64,000 bases of DNA from Streptomyces morookaense (GTDB lineage: Bacteria > Actinomycetota > Actinomycetes > Streptomycetales > Streptomycetaceae). A program made the position numbers and the translations under genes. The DNA lies in assembly GCF_013030945.1 (NCBI RefSeq), contig NZ_JABBXF010000023.1, forward strand, positions 62,001 to 126,000, written 5' to 3'. The notes below the pieces were generated by a model. It worked only from the letters and a program-made list of their open reading frames with translations, had not been told where the DNA came from and ran no database searches. Positions 41,966 to 50,545 of this stretch are shown here, one piece after another (position 1 is the first letter of the stretch; each line of letters opens with the position of its first letter).

Positions 41966-43060
41966 GTGGACATCAGCGTGTACCGGCCCGGCGAACTCAC
42001 GGCGGCCGACCGGGCAGCGTGGTCCGCCCTTCAGTCGCAGGCGGTGGAGGACGGCTCCCCGCAGCTCGCGAATCCTTTCCTCGCACCGGAGTTCGCCCTC
42101 GCGGTCGGGCGCACCCGGCGCGGCACCCGCATCGCGGCCGTCCGGGAGGACGGCGAACCGGTGGCGTTCTTCCCCTTCCAGCGCTCGCGGCTGGGCGTGG
42201 GCCGGGCCGTGGGGCTGGGCGTCTCGGACGCCCAGGGGCTGGTGCACCGGCCGGGCTTCCAGTGGGACAGCCGCGAACTGCTGCACGCCTGCGGGCTGTC
42301 GCTGTGGGAGTTCGACCACCTGGTGGAGGGCCAGAAGCCGTTCGAGGCCGTGGCCTCCGGCTCCTTCGCCTCCCCCGTCATCGACGTCGACCAGGGGTTC
42401 GCCCACTATCTGCAGGCGCTGCGCAAGCAGTCGCCGAAGTTCACCCGCACCACCCTGGCCAAGGAGCGCCGGCTCGGCCGGGACGTGGGCGAGGTGCGCT
42501 ATGTGCACGACGAGCGCGATCCGGCCGTTCTGCGCCTCCTGACGGGCTGGAAGTCGGCGCAGTACCGAAGAACAGGACGCAGCGACCGCTTCGCCCGCCC
42601 CTGGATATCCCACCTCGTCGACCAGCTCTTCCACACCCGCACGGCGTCCTTCTCCGGGCTGCTGTCCGTGCTCTACGCGGGCGGCCGGCCGGTCGCCGCG
42701 CACTTCGGGCTGCGCACACCGACGGTGCTGGCCTGCTGGTTCCCCGCGTACGACCCGCGGTTCGCCAAGTACTCGCCGGGGCTGGTGCTGCACCTGCGGA
42801 TGGCCGAGGGGGCGGCCGCGGAGGGAACGGCCTATCTGGACCTGGGCAGGGGCGGCAAGGCGTACAAGGACTCCATGAAGACACGCGAACTCATCGTCTC
42901 CGAGGGGTGGGTGACGAGGCGTCACCCCGTTGCCCTGGGCTATCGGGCCCGCCGTGCGCCGGTGCGTGCGCTGCGCAACACCGTGCTCGCGCGGCCCGGG
43001 CTCTTCGACCCCGCCGACCGGCTGCTCAAGCGCGTGGGGCGCATCCGCGAGGGCGGCTGA
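41966..43060 (+). CDS. GNAT-type acyltransferase (CelD/BioF2-like), polysaccharide-linked
   Basis: 364 residues from the GTG at 41966, one base after the stop of the membrane protein; a GTG at 41939 is also in frame. The middle segment FARPWISHLVDQLFHTRTAS and the C-terminal FGLRTPTVLACWFPAYDPRFAKYSPGLVLHLRMAEGA...YLDLGRGGKAYKDSMKTR match the tandem GNAT fold of CelD-like proteins encoded beside bacterial cellulose and exopolysaccharide genes. Such proteins acetylate or otherwise acylate sugars. It may decorate the polymer made by the downstream operon, with which it shares strand and locus but not a transcript, given a strong hairpin after its stop. Confidence 0.75.
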   Translation: MDISVYRPGELTAADRAAWSALQSQAVEDGSPQLANPFLAPEFALAVGRTRRGTRIAAVREDGEPVAFFPFQRSRLGVGRAVGLGVSDAQGLVHRPGFQWDSRELLHACGLSLWEFDHLVEGQKPFEAVASGSFASPVIDVDQGFAHYLQALRKQSPKFTRTTLAKERRLGRDVGEVRYVHDERDPAVLRLLTGWKSAQYRRTGRSDRFARPWISHLVDQLFHTRTASFSGLLSVLYAGGRPVAAHFGLRTPTVLACWFPAYDPRFAKYSPGLVLHLRMAEGAAAEGTAYLDLGRGGKAYKDSMKTRELIVSEGWVTRRHPVALGYRARRAPVRALRNTVLARPGLFDPADRLLKRVGRIREGG

Positions 43061-43092
43061 ACCCCCTCGGGTGCCCTGTTCCGCGCCCAACT

Positions 43093-43123
43093 GCCCATGC
43101 AACCATGGGTGGTTGCATCGGGC
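43093..43123. terminator. strong hairpin after the acyltransferase gene
   Basis: ATGCAACCA (43097-43105) and TGGTTGCAT (43110-43118) pair perfectly around TGGG, extended by GCCC/GGGC with one bulged C. It is AT-richer than the surroundings. It could terminate the upstream pair or be an operator of the operon that starts at 43467. Confidence 0.5.
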
Positions 43124-43466
43124 ATAAACACACCAAAGGAGGAGTCTCCGCCTCAGCTCTTGCCATTCAGTCTCAAGCTTCAATACCGTCGTACATCTAC
43201 CCGCATCGGCCCATCATGTCCAAGCGGCTCGGGGAGGGCTCACAGCGCCGCCATGATGTCCGGCGCGGGGCGCGGCAGGGGGTGCCGCGCTCGGCCGTCA
43301 ACACTGCCGAGTCGCGTGCCGCGCGGCCGGAAACACATGCCAACTCGCCCGGGACCGACGGCGGTTCCCCGCCGTGCGGACGGGGCGAGTACCCCCTTTT
43401 CGAACCGGACAACCACCGGACCGCTCTTGGGCGGGCGGTCCACCGGACGAGAGGGAAACAGGACTC
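43124..43466. other. 343-bp intergenic region before the glycosyltransferase operon
   Basis: No gene is supported: the frames here have unlikely composition and no ribosome site. An AAAGGAGGAG sequence at about 43134-43143 has no start codon at the right distance. TTGCCA near 43163 and TACCGT 18 bases later make a weak promoter candidate. The rest is low-information DNA with short inverted repeats. Confidence 0.5.
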
Positions 43467-44303
43467 ATGAGTGCGTTCCTGCGCCCGGCGGCGAGTCAGG
43501 ACCAGGATCCCGACCCGGAGACATCCGGACGCCGTTACCGCCCGGTGACCTCGCAGTTCGCGATAAGGCCACCGGTGAGCGTGGTGATTCCCGCCATGAA
43601 CGAGGCGGAGAACCTCCCGTACGTCTTCAAGACGCTTCCCGACTGGATCCATGAAGTGGTCCTGGTCGACGGCAACTCCACCGACGACACGGTCCAGGTC
43701 GCCCGCGACCTGTGCCCGGCCGTCAAGGTGGTCCAGCAGCTGGGCAAGGGCAAGGGCGATGCGCTGATCACCGGCTTCGCCGCCTGCACCGGCGAGATCA
43801 TCGTCATGGTCGACGCCGACGGCTCCGCGGACGGGGGCGAGATCCTGCGCTACGTCTCCGCCCTCGTCGGGGGCGCCGACTTCGCCAAGGGATCCCGCTT
43901 CGCCAACGGCGGCGGCACCGACGACATGACACTCATCCGCAAGCTCGGCAACCGTGTGCTGTGCTCCATCGTCAATCACAAGTTCGGGGCCCGCTACACC
44001 GACCTTTGCTACGGCTACAACGCGTTCTGGAAGCGCTGCCTGGACGAGATCGCCCTGGACTGCGCCGGTTTCGAGGTCGAGACGCTGATGAACATCAGAG
44101 TGGTCAAGGCGGGCCTGCGGGTCCAGGAGATTCCCAGCCATGAGTTCGTCAGGATCCACGGCACCAGCAATCTGCGGGCCGTGCGCGACGGACTGCGGGT
44201 GCTGAAGGTGATCCTCCGCGAGCGCGGCGAACGCCGCGGCCGGCCCCGGCCGCAGCCCCGGCTCGCCATCGCACCGGCCGCCAACCGCGGGGACGTCTCT
44301 TGA
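43467..44303 (+). CDS. family 2 glycosyltransferase (DPM1-like)
   Basis: 278 residues. The GT-A fold starts with VSVVIPAMNEAENLPYVF and VVLVDGNSTDDTVQVA; the metal motif is VMVDADGSADGGE (DAD). SRFANGGGTDDMTLIRKLGNR and DLCYGYNAFWKRCLD are typical of polyprenyl-phosphate glycosyltransferases of the DPM1 type, but there is no C-terminal membrane anchor. It likely transfers a sugar to a lipid carrier or builds the polymer. The stop overlaps the TTG start of the next gene (TTGA). Confidence 0.9.
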   Translation: MSAFLRPAASQDQDPDPETSGRRYRPVTSQFAIRPPVSVVIPAMNEAENLPYVFKTLPDWIHEVVLVDGNSTDDTVQVARDLCPAVKVVQQLGKGKGDALITGFAACTGEIIVMVDADGSADGGEILRYVSALVGGADFAKGSRFANGGGTDDMTLIRKLGNRVLCSIVNHKFGARYTDLCYGYNAFWKRCLDEIALDCAGFEVETLMNIRVVKAGLRVQEIPSHEFVRIHGTSNLRAVRDGLRVLKVILRERGERRGRPRPQPRLAIAPAANRGDVS

Positions 44304-45370
44304 CCACCGCGGACGCGGGTCCGTCCGTCTCGGTCGTCATCTGCGTCTACACCGAGGACCGCTGGGGCGACATCCTCGCCGCGGTGGCCTCGGTGCGCGG
44401 CCAGTCCTATCCGGCGCTGGAGACGCTGGTCGTCGTCGACCACAACCCGGCCCTGCTGCGCCGCCTGGCCAAGGCCTTCGGCGACGACGGCGCGGGGGCG
44501 GGGGCGGGCGGGGTGCGCATCCTGGCCAACGCCGGCCCGCGCGGCCTGTCCGCCGGGCGCAACACCGGCACCGGGGCCGCCGCCGGCGAGGTGGTGGCCT
44601 TCCTCGACGACGACGCGGTGGCCGAGCGGGACTGGCTGCTGCACTTCGCCGAGGGCTACGCCGACCCCCGGGTCATGGCCGTGGGCGGGCGCACGATGCC
44701 CGTCTGGGCGTCCCGGCGCCGGCCCGCCTGGTTCCCCGAGGAGTTCGACTGGGTGGTGGGCTGCACCTATCGCGGCCTGCCGCCCGGCCGGGTGCAGGTG
44801 CGCAACGTCCTCGGCGGCAACGCCTCCTTCCGCAGGTCGGCCCTCACCGCGGTCGGCGGCTTCGCCGACGGCATCGGGCGCGACGGGCAGCGGCTGCCGC
44901 TGGGCGGCGAGGAGACGGAGCTGTGCATCCGGCTGACCAGGGCCGTGCCGGATGCGGTGCTGCTCATCGACGACCGTTCGGTGATCCACCACCGGGTGCC
45001 CGCCGCCCGGGAGCGGTTCGGCTACTTCCGCACCCGGGCCTACGCCGAGGGCCTGTCCAAGGCGCTCGTGGCGCGAAGTGTGGGCCCGCAGCAGGGACTT
45101 GCCTCCGAGCGCCGCTACACCACGCGGGTACTGCCCGCGGGCGTGGCCCGCGGGCTGCGGGACGCCCTGCTGGGCCGGCCCGGGGGCGCGGGCCGGGCCG
45201 GGGCCATCGTCGCCGGGGTGGCCGCCGCCACCGGGGGCTACGCCCTGGGCAGTCTGCGGGCGCGCCGGCGCGGGCAGCGGTTCGCGGTGGCACGGCCGGT
45301 GGCTCCGACGTCTCCCGTGTCCCCGGTGCCGACGGAGGCGGAGCCGGAAGCCGGGGAGGCGGCGGCATGA
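44300..45370 (+). CDS. family 2 glycosyltransferase
   Basis: 356 residues from a TTG at 44300 that overlaps the preceding stop. SVSVVICVYTEDRW and LVVVDHNPALLRRL open the nucleotide-sugar domain; LSAGRNTGTGAA and VAFLDDDAVAERDWL carry the acceptor and DxD (DDD) motifs; VLGGNASFRRSAL and GGEETELCIRL are the later conserved blocks with the ED base motif. The C-terminal part has Gly/Arg-rich and Pro-rich sequence that may associate with the membrane. ATGA overlap with the deacetylase gene downstream. Confidence 0.9.
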   Translation: MTTADAGPSVSVVICVYTEDRWGDILAAVASVRGQSYPALETLVVVDHNPALLRRLAKAFGDDGAGAGAGGVRILANAGPRGLSAGRNTGTGAAAGEVVAFLDDDAVAERDWLLHFAEGYADPRVMAVGGRTMPVWASRRRPAWFPEEFDWVVGCTYRGLPPGRVQVRNVLGGNASFRRSALTAVGGFADGIGRDGQRLPLGGEETELCIRLTRAVPDAVLLIDDRSVIHHRVPAARERFGYFRTRAYAEGLSKALVARSVGPQQGLASERRYTTRVLPAGVARGLRDALLGRPGGAGRAGAIVAGVAAATGGYALGSLRARRRGQRFAVARPVAPTSPVSPVPTEAEPEAGEAAA

Positions 45371-46167
45371 GCGGCGGTCCGGTGCCGATCCTGATGTACC
45401 ACGCCGTGGGCCACGCGCCCGCCCGCGCGGCCTACGGCCTCTCGGTCTCCCCGGAGGCCTTCGCCGAACAGATGTGGCTGCTGCACGGGTTCGGCTTCAC
45501 CCCGATGACGGCCGGGGCACTGGCCGCCGCCTGGCGCGAGGGGCGTCCGCTGCCGCCCAAGCCGGTACTCATCACCTTCGACGACGGTTATGAGGGCGTG
45601 CACCGCCATGCCCTCCCCGCCCTCGCCGAACACGGCTTCGCCGCCACGCTGTTCGCCTCCACGGGCTGGCTGCGCGGCCGGCACGACACGGGCGGCGCGC
45701 TCGACCTCATGCTCGACTGGGACCAGCTCCGCGAACTGGCCGCCGCCGGCGTCGAGATAGGCGGCCACAGCCACACGCATCCGCAGCTCGACCAGCTGCC
45801 CGAGGACAGGCTGGCGTTCGAGGTGGAGCACTGCCGGGAGCTGATCACCGCCGAACTCGGCCGCCCGCCGGTGTCGTTCGCCTATCCGTACGGCTATTCC
45901 ACCCGGCGGGTGCGCGGGGCGGTGCGGGCGGCCGGCTTCTCCGTCTCGCTCGCCGTGGGCAACGGCATGGCGGTGCGCCGGCAGGGACCGTACGCGCTGC
46001 AGCGGGTGACGGTGCGGCGCACGACGGGTATAGCCGACTTCGAGCGCATGGTGGAGGGCCGGGCGGTGGGCCGGCTGTTCGCCAGGGACCGGGCTCTGAC
46101 GAAGGGGTACGCCATCGTCCGCAGGAGCCGCCAGGCCGTCAGGAAGGCAAGCGAAGCACGTGTCTGA
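45367..46167 (+). CDS. polysaccharide deacetylase (NodB-type, CE4)
   Basis: 266 residues. The NodB motifs are visible: PVLITFDDGYEG (general base and first metal Asp), GHSHTHPQL (metal His pair HxxxH), and SFAYPYGYSTRRVR (motif 3). The N-terminal PILMYHAVG resembles PgaB/IcaB-type enzymes that N-deacetylate hexosamine polymers. There is no clear signal peptide, so it may act inside the cell or on lipid-linked sugar. It overlaps its upstream gene by ATGA and its downstream gene by 8 bp. Confidence 0.9.
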   Translation: MSGGPVPILMYHAVGHAPARAAYGLSVSPEAFAEQMWLLHGFGFTPMTAGALAAAWREGRPLPPKPVLITFDDGYEGVHRHALPALAEHGFAATLFASTGWLRGRHDTGGALDLMLDWDQLRELAAAGVEIGGHSHTHPQLDQLPEDRLAFEVEHCRELITAELGRPPVSFAYPYGYSTRRVRGAVRAAGFSVSLAVGNGMAVRRQGPYALQRVTVRRTTGIADFERMVEGRAVGRLFARDRALTKGYAIVRRSRQAVRKASEARV

Positions 46168-49100
46168 CACGTCCACCCGGACCGAGGAGCGGGCAGCGGA
46201 GCCGAGCGGTCGCAGGCTGCGGCTGCCCGGGAGAGGAGGCGGCAGCCCGCTGTTCCGCAACGCCTTCGCGCTGATGCTCAACACCGGCATCAGCGCCGTC
46301 CTCGGCCTGGGCTACTGGCTCGTGGCCGCGCGCTACTACACGGAGTCGGCCGTCGGCCAGGGGTCGGCGGCCATCGCCGCGATGAAGCTCCTCGCGGGGC
46401 TCACCGCGGTGACGCTCACGGGCGCGCTGGCCCGCTTCATCCCGGTCGCGGGGCGCACCACGGGCCGGCTCGTCCTCCGCACGTACGCGGCCAGTTCGGT
46501 GGTGGTGGCGGCCGCGGCGGGCGTCTTCCTGCTCACGCTGGGGCTGTGGGGTCCGTCCTACCGGTCGCTGCACGGGCTGCTGCCCGGGCTCGGCTTCGTC
46601 CTGGCCGTGGTGGCCTGGTCGGTGCTCACCCTGCAGGACGGGGTGCTGACGGGGCTGCGCAGCGCGCCGTGGGTGCCGGTGGGCAACACCGCCTTCTCGG
46701 CGGTGAAGCTGGCGCTGCTGGTCGGGCTGGCGACGGTGCTCCCGGTGACCGGGGTGTTCGTCTCGTGGGTCGTCGCGATCGCCGTGTCGGTGCTGCCGCT
46801 GGGCTGGCTGGTCTTCCGGCGGCTGGTGCCGGCGCATGTGCGGGCCACCGAGCAGACGGCCCGGCCCGCCTCCTACCGGGAGATGGGCCGCTTCCTCGCC
46901 GGGGACTGCACCGGCTCGCTGTTCTCGCTGGCCGTGGTCTACCTGGTCCCGGTGATCGTCGCCGCGCAGGTGAGCTCCACGGACAACGCCTACTTCTACA
47001 TCACCTCCACCATCGGCGGCACCGTCAACCTGCTCGCGATCAACATGGGTGCCTCGCTGACCGTGGAGGGCTCGCACGACCCGGCACGGCTGGCGGAGAA
47101 CTGCCGGGCCGCGCTGCGCCGGATGGCCAAGATCATGGTTCCGGTCTGTCTGGTGCTGTTCTTCCTCGCGCCGTACATCCTGCAGGTGTTCGGGCCGGGG
47201 TACGCCCACGCGGCGACGCCGCTGCTGCGCTGGTACGCGGTCGGGGCGGCGCTGCGCGTGGTGATGGAGGTCTACTTCGCGGTGCTGCGCGCGCAGAGCC
47301 GCACCGCCGGGCTCGCCTACCTGCAGGGCCTGCTCTGTGTGCTGGTGCTCGGGCTGACGCTGCTGCTCCTGCCCCGGATGGGGCTGACGGGCGAGGGTGT
47401 TGCGGAGGTCTCCAGCCTTGCGGTGATCTGTTCGGTCGCGGCGGTGCGGCTGCGGGCCGTGCTGCGCGGCTCCTCGCCCGCGCCGGATGCCGCGCAGCGC
47501 GCCGACGGGGCCGCGCCGGACGGCGACCTGGCGGATCTCGCGGTGGACGGCGACCGCGCGGCCGCCCGGCACGAGCCGCGGCGGGAGGCCGCCGAGGAGG
47601 AACCGCCCGTCGAGCGCGGGCGGTTGCGCGACAGCACCGTACGGGTGCTGCGTGCCGCGCTCGACGTGGACACCATCCCGCTGGGCGTCCGGGTGGACTT
47701 CGACCACCCCGAACGGCGCCCGGACATACGCCGGATGACGCCGTCGGCCCCTCCGCCCGCTCCTCCGCCCGCCCCGGTGCCGGAACAGTCCGTGCAGCCC
47801 GAACCACCCGCCCCGCGCGAGCAGCAGCAGCGCAGATGGCCCCGGCCCGGTCCCGAAGCCGCCGTACGGGGGCTGTTCGTCGTGGCCCTGGCGCTGTACT
47901 GGGTGCCGCTGTGGGCCGCGGGCAAGGTCGACCTGGACGGCATGGGCGGACTCGGGCTGATCTCGGTGCTGCCGGTGGCGACGCTCGTGGGCGCGGCACT
48001 GCTGGTCCTCTCGTTCGTCTCCGCGCTGTGGCTGGACCGCCCGCACACCCGGCTGCTGACGGCCGTCCTGGTGCTGACGGTCGTCTCGCTGCACGCGGTG
48101 CCCGCCCTGCTGGAAGCACAGCCGCGGTTCGCCACGGCCTGGCAGCACGCGGGGTTCCTGGACTACATCGACCGCGCCGGGGTGGCCGCCCCCGATCTCG
48201 ACGCACGCTGGAGCTGGCCGGGCTTCTTCGCGCTCGCCGCCTTCGCGGCCCGTGCCTGCGGCGTCACCGACCTCACCGAGGTGCTGCGCTGGTGGCCGCC
48301 GGCGATGCAATTGCTGTGCCTCGCGCCGCTGGCGCTGCTGCTGCGCGCGGTGCGCGCGGACTGGCGGGCGAAGTGGACGGCGCTGTGGCTGTTCGTGCTG
48401 TGCGGCTGGGTCGGCCAGGACTACTTCTCGCCGCAGTCGCTCAACTACCTGTTCTACCTGCTGTTCGTGGCCGTGCTGCTGGTGTGGTTCCGCTGGCCCG
48501 GACAGCTCCGCGGGAAGCTGTTGCCCGGCGAGCAGGAGGTCGCCCCCCTCGGACACGGGCAGCAGGCGGTGCTGCTGGCCCTGCTGGTCGCCCTGTTCGC
48601 CGCGTCGGTCTCCAGCCACCAGCTGACGCCGTTCGTCATGCTGGGCGTGCTCACCGTGCTGGTGCTGGTGCGCCGTTCGACCCTGCGCGGACTGCCGCTG
48701 CTGTGCGGCGTGATGCTGGCGGTCTGGATCGGCTTCCTCGCCGAGCCCTACTGGTCCGGCCACTTCGACGAACTGTTCGGCGGCCTCGGGTCGCTCGGCG
48801 GCAACGTCTCCTCGTCCGTCTCGGGCCGCATCCAGGGCGGCAGCAGCACGCACAAGCTCGTGCTGTACGTGCGCGTCCTGCTCGCCGGCGGCGTACTGGC
48901 CTTCGCCGCCCTCGGCTGGTGGCGGCGGCGCCGCGCGGGGATCGGCGACCTGTCGCTGCTGGTGCTGACCTGCGTCCCGTTCCTCGCCTTCGGCATGCAG
49001 TCCTACGGCGGCGAAGTCGCCCTGCGCGTCTTCCTGTTCGCCGTGCCCGGCGCATGCGTCCTCGCCGCGCTGGCCCTCTTCCCGCGCACGCACGCGGGGA

Positions 49101-49840
49101 AGGGCCGCGGCCCGGCGGTCCCGGTGGCGGCGGCGCTGCTCGCCGGGCTCGTCCTCGTCTTCGGCTTCCTCGTGGCCCGCTGGGGCAACGAGTCCTTCGA
49201 GCAGGTCCGCCCCGGCGAAGTCGCCGCCATGGACTACGTGTACGCCCACGACAAGCCGACCGTGCGGCTGCTGTGGATGAGCAGCAACACCGTCAGCGAC
49301 GTCACCCCGGCCATGCCGTGGGGCTCGCGCGACATGGAGCGGGTGTTCTACGACCCGGTCCTGGCGCCCCGCACGCCGGTCGACGTCCCCGGCCTGGTGA
49401 CGCGGCTGCGCGAGGCCGGGCCGAACGCGTATCTCATGATCAGCACCGGACAGTCGACGTACCTGGAGATGAGCGCCGGCTACTCCCCCGACTGGCAGCG
49501 GGAGATGCGCAGCACACTGGACAAGCGGCCGGAGCTGCGGCGGGTGCTGTCGAATGACGACGCGGTGCTGTACGAGCTGAAGCGGAAGCCGTCCGGGGAG
49601 GCGGGGCGGCCCCGACCGGGGCCGGCGGGGCCGCGGGTGACGTGGACACCGGTGTCGGTGATCGGCGGCCTCGCCGCGGTGGCCCTGCTGGTGCTGCTGA
49701 CGGCACGCGAACTGATCCGGGTCGGGGTACGCCCCGGGGTGCGGCAACTGCGGTGGCTGCAGGGGTCGTTCTGGTTCGCGTTGCCGTTGCTGGGGGTACT
49801 GGTGGCGGTGCTGGTGCAGCGGTTGGTGACGATGTCGTAG
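46160..49840 (+). CDS. flippase fused to a second polytopic domain (Wzx-like plus GT-C/Wzy-like), 1,226 residues
   Basis: GTG start at 46160 inside the deacetylase gene. Residues about 30-435 form a polysaccharide flippase (MATE/RfbX type, about 12 helices: LMLNTGISAVLGLGYWLVAA, MGRFLAGDCTGSLFSLAVVY, YFYITSTIGGTVNLLAINMG). Residues 436-566 are a charged, Pro-rich linker (PPPAPPPAPVPEQS). From 567 to the end is a second membrane domain of 10 or more helices with a large extracytoplasmic segment around 1020-1150 (YVYAHDKPTVRLLWMSSNTV), resembling GT-C or polymerase-like proteins. The fusion would join translocation and polymerisation or modification of lipid-linked sugars. The frame is open throughout, so it is not an assembly artefact of two genes. 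Confidence 0.82.
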   Translation: MSDTSTRTEERAAEPSGRRLRLPGRGGGSPLFRNAFALMLNTGISAVLGLGYWLVAARYYTESAVGQGSAAIAAMKLLAGLTAVTLTGALARFIPVAGRTTGRLVLRTYAASSVVVAAAAGVFLLTLGLWGPSYRSLHGLLPGLGFVLAVVAWSVLTLQDGVLTGLRSAPWVPVGNTAFSAVKLALLVGLATVLPVTGVFVSWVVAIAVSVLPLGWLVFRRLVPAHVRATEQTARPASYREMGRFLAGDCTGSLFSLAVVYLVPVIVAAQVSSTDNAYFYITSTIGGTVNLLAINMGASLTVEGSHDPARLAENCRAALRRMAKIMVPVCLVLFFLAPYILQVFGPGYAHAATPLLRWYAVGAALRVVMEVYFAVLRAQSRTAGLAYLQGLLCVLVLGLTLLLLPRMGLTGEGVAEVSSLAVICSVAAVRLRAVLRGSSPAPDAAQRADGAAPDGDLADLAVDGDRAAARHEPRREAAEEEPPVERGRLRDSTVRVLRAALDVDTIPLGVRVDFDHPERRPDIRRMTPSAPPPAPPPAPVPEQSVQPEPPAPREQQQRRWPRPGPEAAVRGLFVVALALYWVPLWAAGKVDLDGMGGLGLISVLPVATLVGAALLVLSFVSALWLDRPHTRLLTAVLVLTVVSLHAVPALLEAQPRFATAWQHAGFLDYIDRAGVAAPDLDARWSWPGFFALAAFAARACGVTDLTEVLRWWPPAMQLLCLAPLALLLRAVRADWRAKWTALWLFVLCGWVGQDYFSPQSLNYLFYLLFVAVLLVWFRWPGQLRGKLLPGEQEVAPLGHGQQAVLLALLVALFAASVSSHQLTPFVMLGVLTVLVLVRRSTLRGLPLLCGVMLAVWIGFLAEPYWSGHFDELFGGLGSLGGNVSSSVSGRIQGGSSTHKLVLYVRVLLAGGVLAFAALGWWRRRRAGIGDLSLLVLTCVPFLAFGMQSYGGEVALRVFLFAVPGACVLAALALFPRTHAGKGRGPAVPVAAALLAGLVLVFGFLVARWGNESFEQVRPGEVAAMDYVYAHDKPTVRLLWMSSNTVSDVTPAMPWGSRDMERVFYDPVLAPRTPVDVPGLVTRLREAGPNAYLMISTGQSTYLEMSAGYSPDWQREMRSTLDKRPELRRVLSNDDAVLYELKRKPSGEAGRPRPGPAGPRVTWTPVSVIGGLAAVALLVLLTARELIRVGVRPGVRQLRWLQGSFWFALPLLGVLVAVLVQRLVTMS

Positions 49841-49843
49841 ACC

Positions 49844-49954
49844 GCGCCCCGTAAGGGGCGCTGGGGGCACCTCTGGGGGTCCCCCCAGCGGTAGCTGGGG
49901 GAGGTAGCTGGGGGAGGAACTGCGCGACCAGCCACGACGCGCCCGCAGTCGACA
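49844..49954. repeat. dispersed intergenic palindromic repeat, copy 5 (with internal insert)
   Basis: Stem GCGCCCC-GTAA-GGGGCGC, then a 58-base insert holding AGCTGGGGGAGG-like direct repeats, then GGAACTGCGCGACC and GCCCGCAGTCGA. It lies between the convergent fusion gene and oxygenase gene. Confidence 0.75.
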
Positions 49955-49960
49955 GAGCAC

Positions 49961-50545
49961 TCAGTACAGCGCGCGGTAGCAAAGCGCGGCCACCGCGTTC
50001 AAGCCGGGGGCCGGCCGGCCGGGCCGGTGATGCGGAATGCGGTGACCGGCGAGAGCGACGATCCCGGTCGCCGGGTAGCGGACGGGCGTTCCGCTTGCAC
50101 GGTCCCAGCTCGGATCGCTCTCCAGCGATCCGAGCTCCGCCATGGTCCGCCCGGCCAGTTCCGGGTGCACATGCAACGGCCCCACCTCCCCACAGGCCGT
50201 GGTGAGCAGCGTGAGGTCGCACTGTGCGGTATCGGTGTGCAGATACACCGCGTCGTCGCCCTCGTAATAGCCGTAGGCGGCAAAGGTGGGCACCAACAGC
50301 CGCCCGCTCAAGGCCCGCGCCGTGCCCGTGAGGCCCAAGTGCAAGCGGGCCAGCAGCGGGCCGTTGGCGGCCGGGGTGCCGCGCCGCCGGGCGGTGACGG
50401 GGGTGCGCGGCCCGTTCGCGGGTATCCGGGCATGCGGCCGGCAGGCACTCGCCTCCGCGGCGAGCCCGTCGGCCAGCTCCCGGCCCCACAGGCCGGGGAC
50501 GCAGACGAACCCCTCGGCGGCCAGAGCCCGTTGGGCGGCCCTCAC
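49961..50545 (-). CDS. putative Fe(II)/2-oxoglutarate-type oxygenase, paired with a small protein
   Basis: 194 residues from the GTG at 50543-50545, whose last two bases lie within the stop of the small upstream gene (GTGA). The core looks like the double-stranded beta helix of phytanoyl-CoA/2OG oxygenases: AYGYYEGDDAVYLHTDTAQCDL has the HxD facial ligands (H103, D105), VGPLHVHPEL gives a second strand, and GHRIPHHRPGR supplies the distal His and the Arg that binds 2-oxoglutarate. It is shorter than most family members, so some loops are missing. The substrate is unknown; the coupled small protein is a candidate. Neighbouring polysaccharide genes are an alternative context. Confidence 0.7.
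   Translation of the reverse strand: MRAAQRALAAEGFVCVPGLWGRELADGLAAEASACRPHARIPANGPRTPVTARRRGTPAANGPLLARLHLGLTGTARALSGRLLVPTFAAYGYYEGDDAVYLHTDTAQCDLTLLTTACGEVGPLHVHPELAGRTMAELGSLESDPSWDRASGTPVRYPATGIVALAGHRIPHHRPGRPAPGLNAVAALCYRALY

Noticed and set aside
43124..43466. A possible small gene behind AAAGGAGGAG at about 43134
   Set aside because: No ATG, GTG or TTG lies at a usable distance, and the frames there have no likely protein.
49874..49925. AGCTGGGGGAGG direct repeats as a regulatory site
   Set aside because: They lie inside a copy of the dispersed repeat between convergent genes, where no promoter is expected.
46139..49960. A 1,273-codon open frame on the - strand opposite the flippase fusion
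   Set aside because: Composition is Arg/Gln/Gly/His-rich with no domain, and the + strand frame has clear membrane helices and family motifs.
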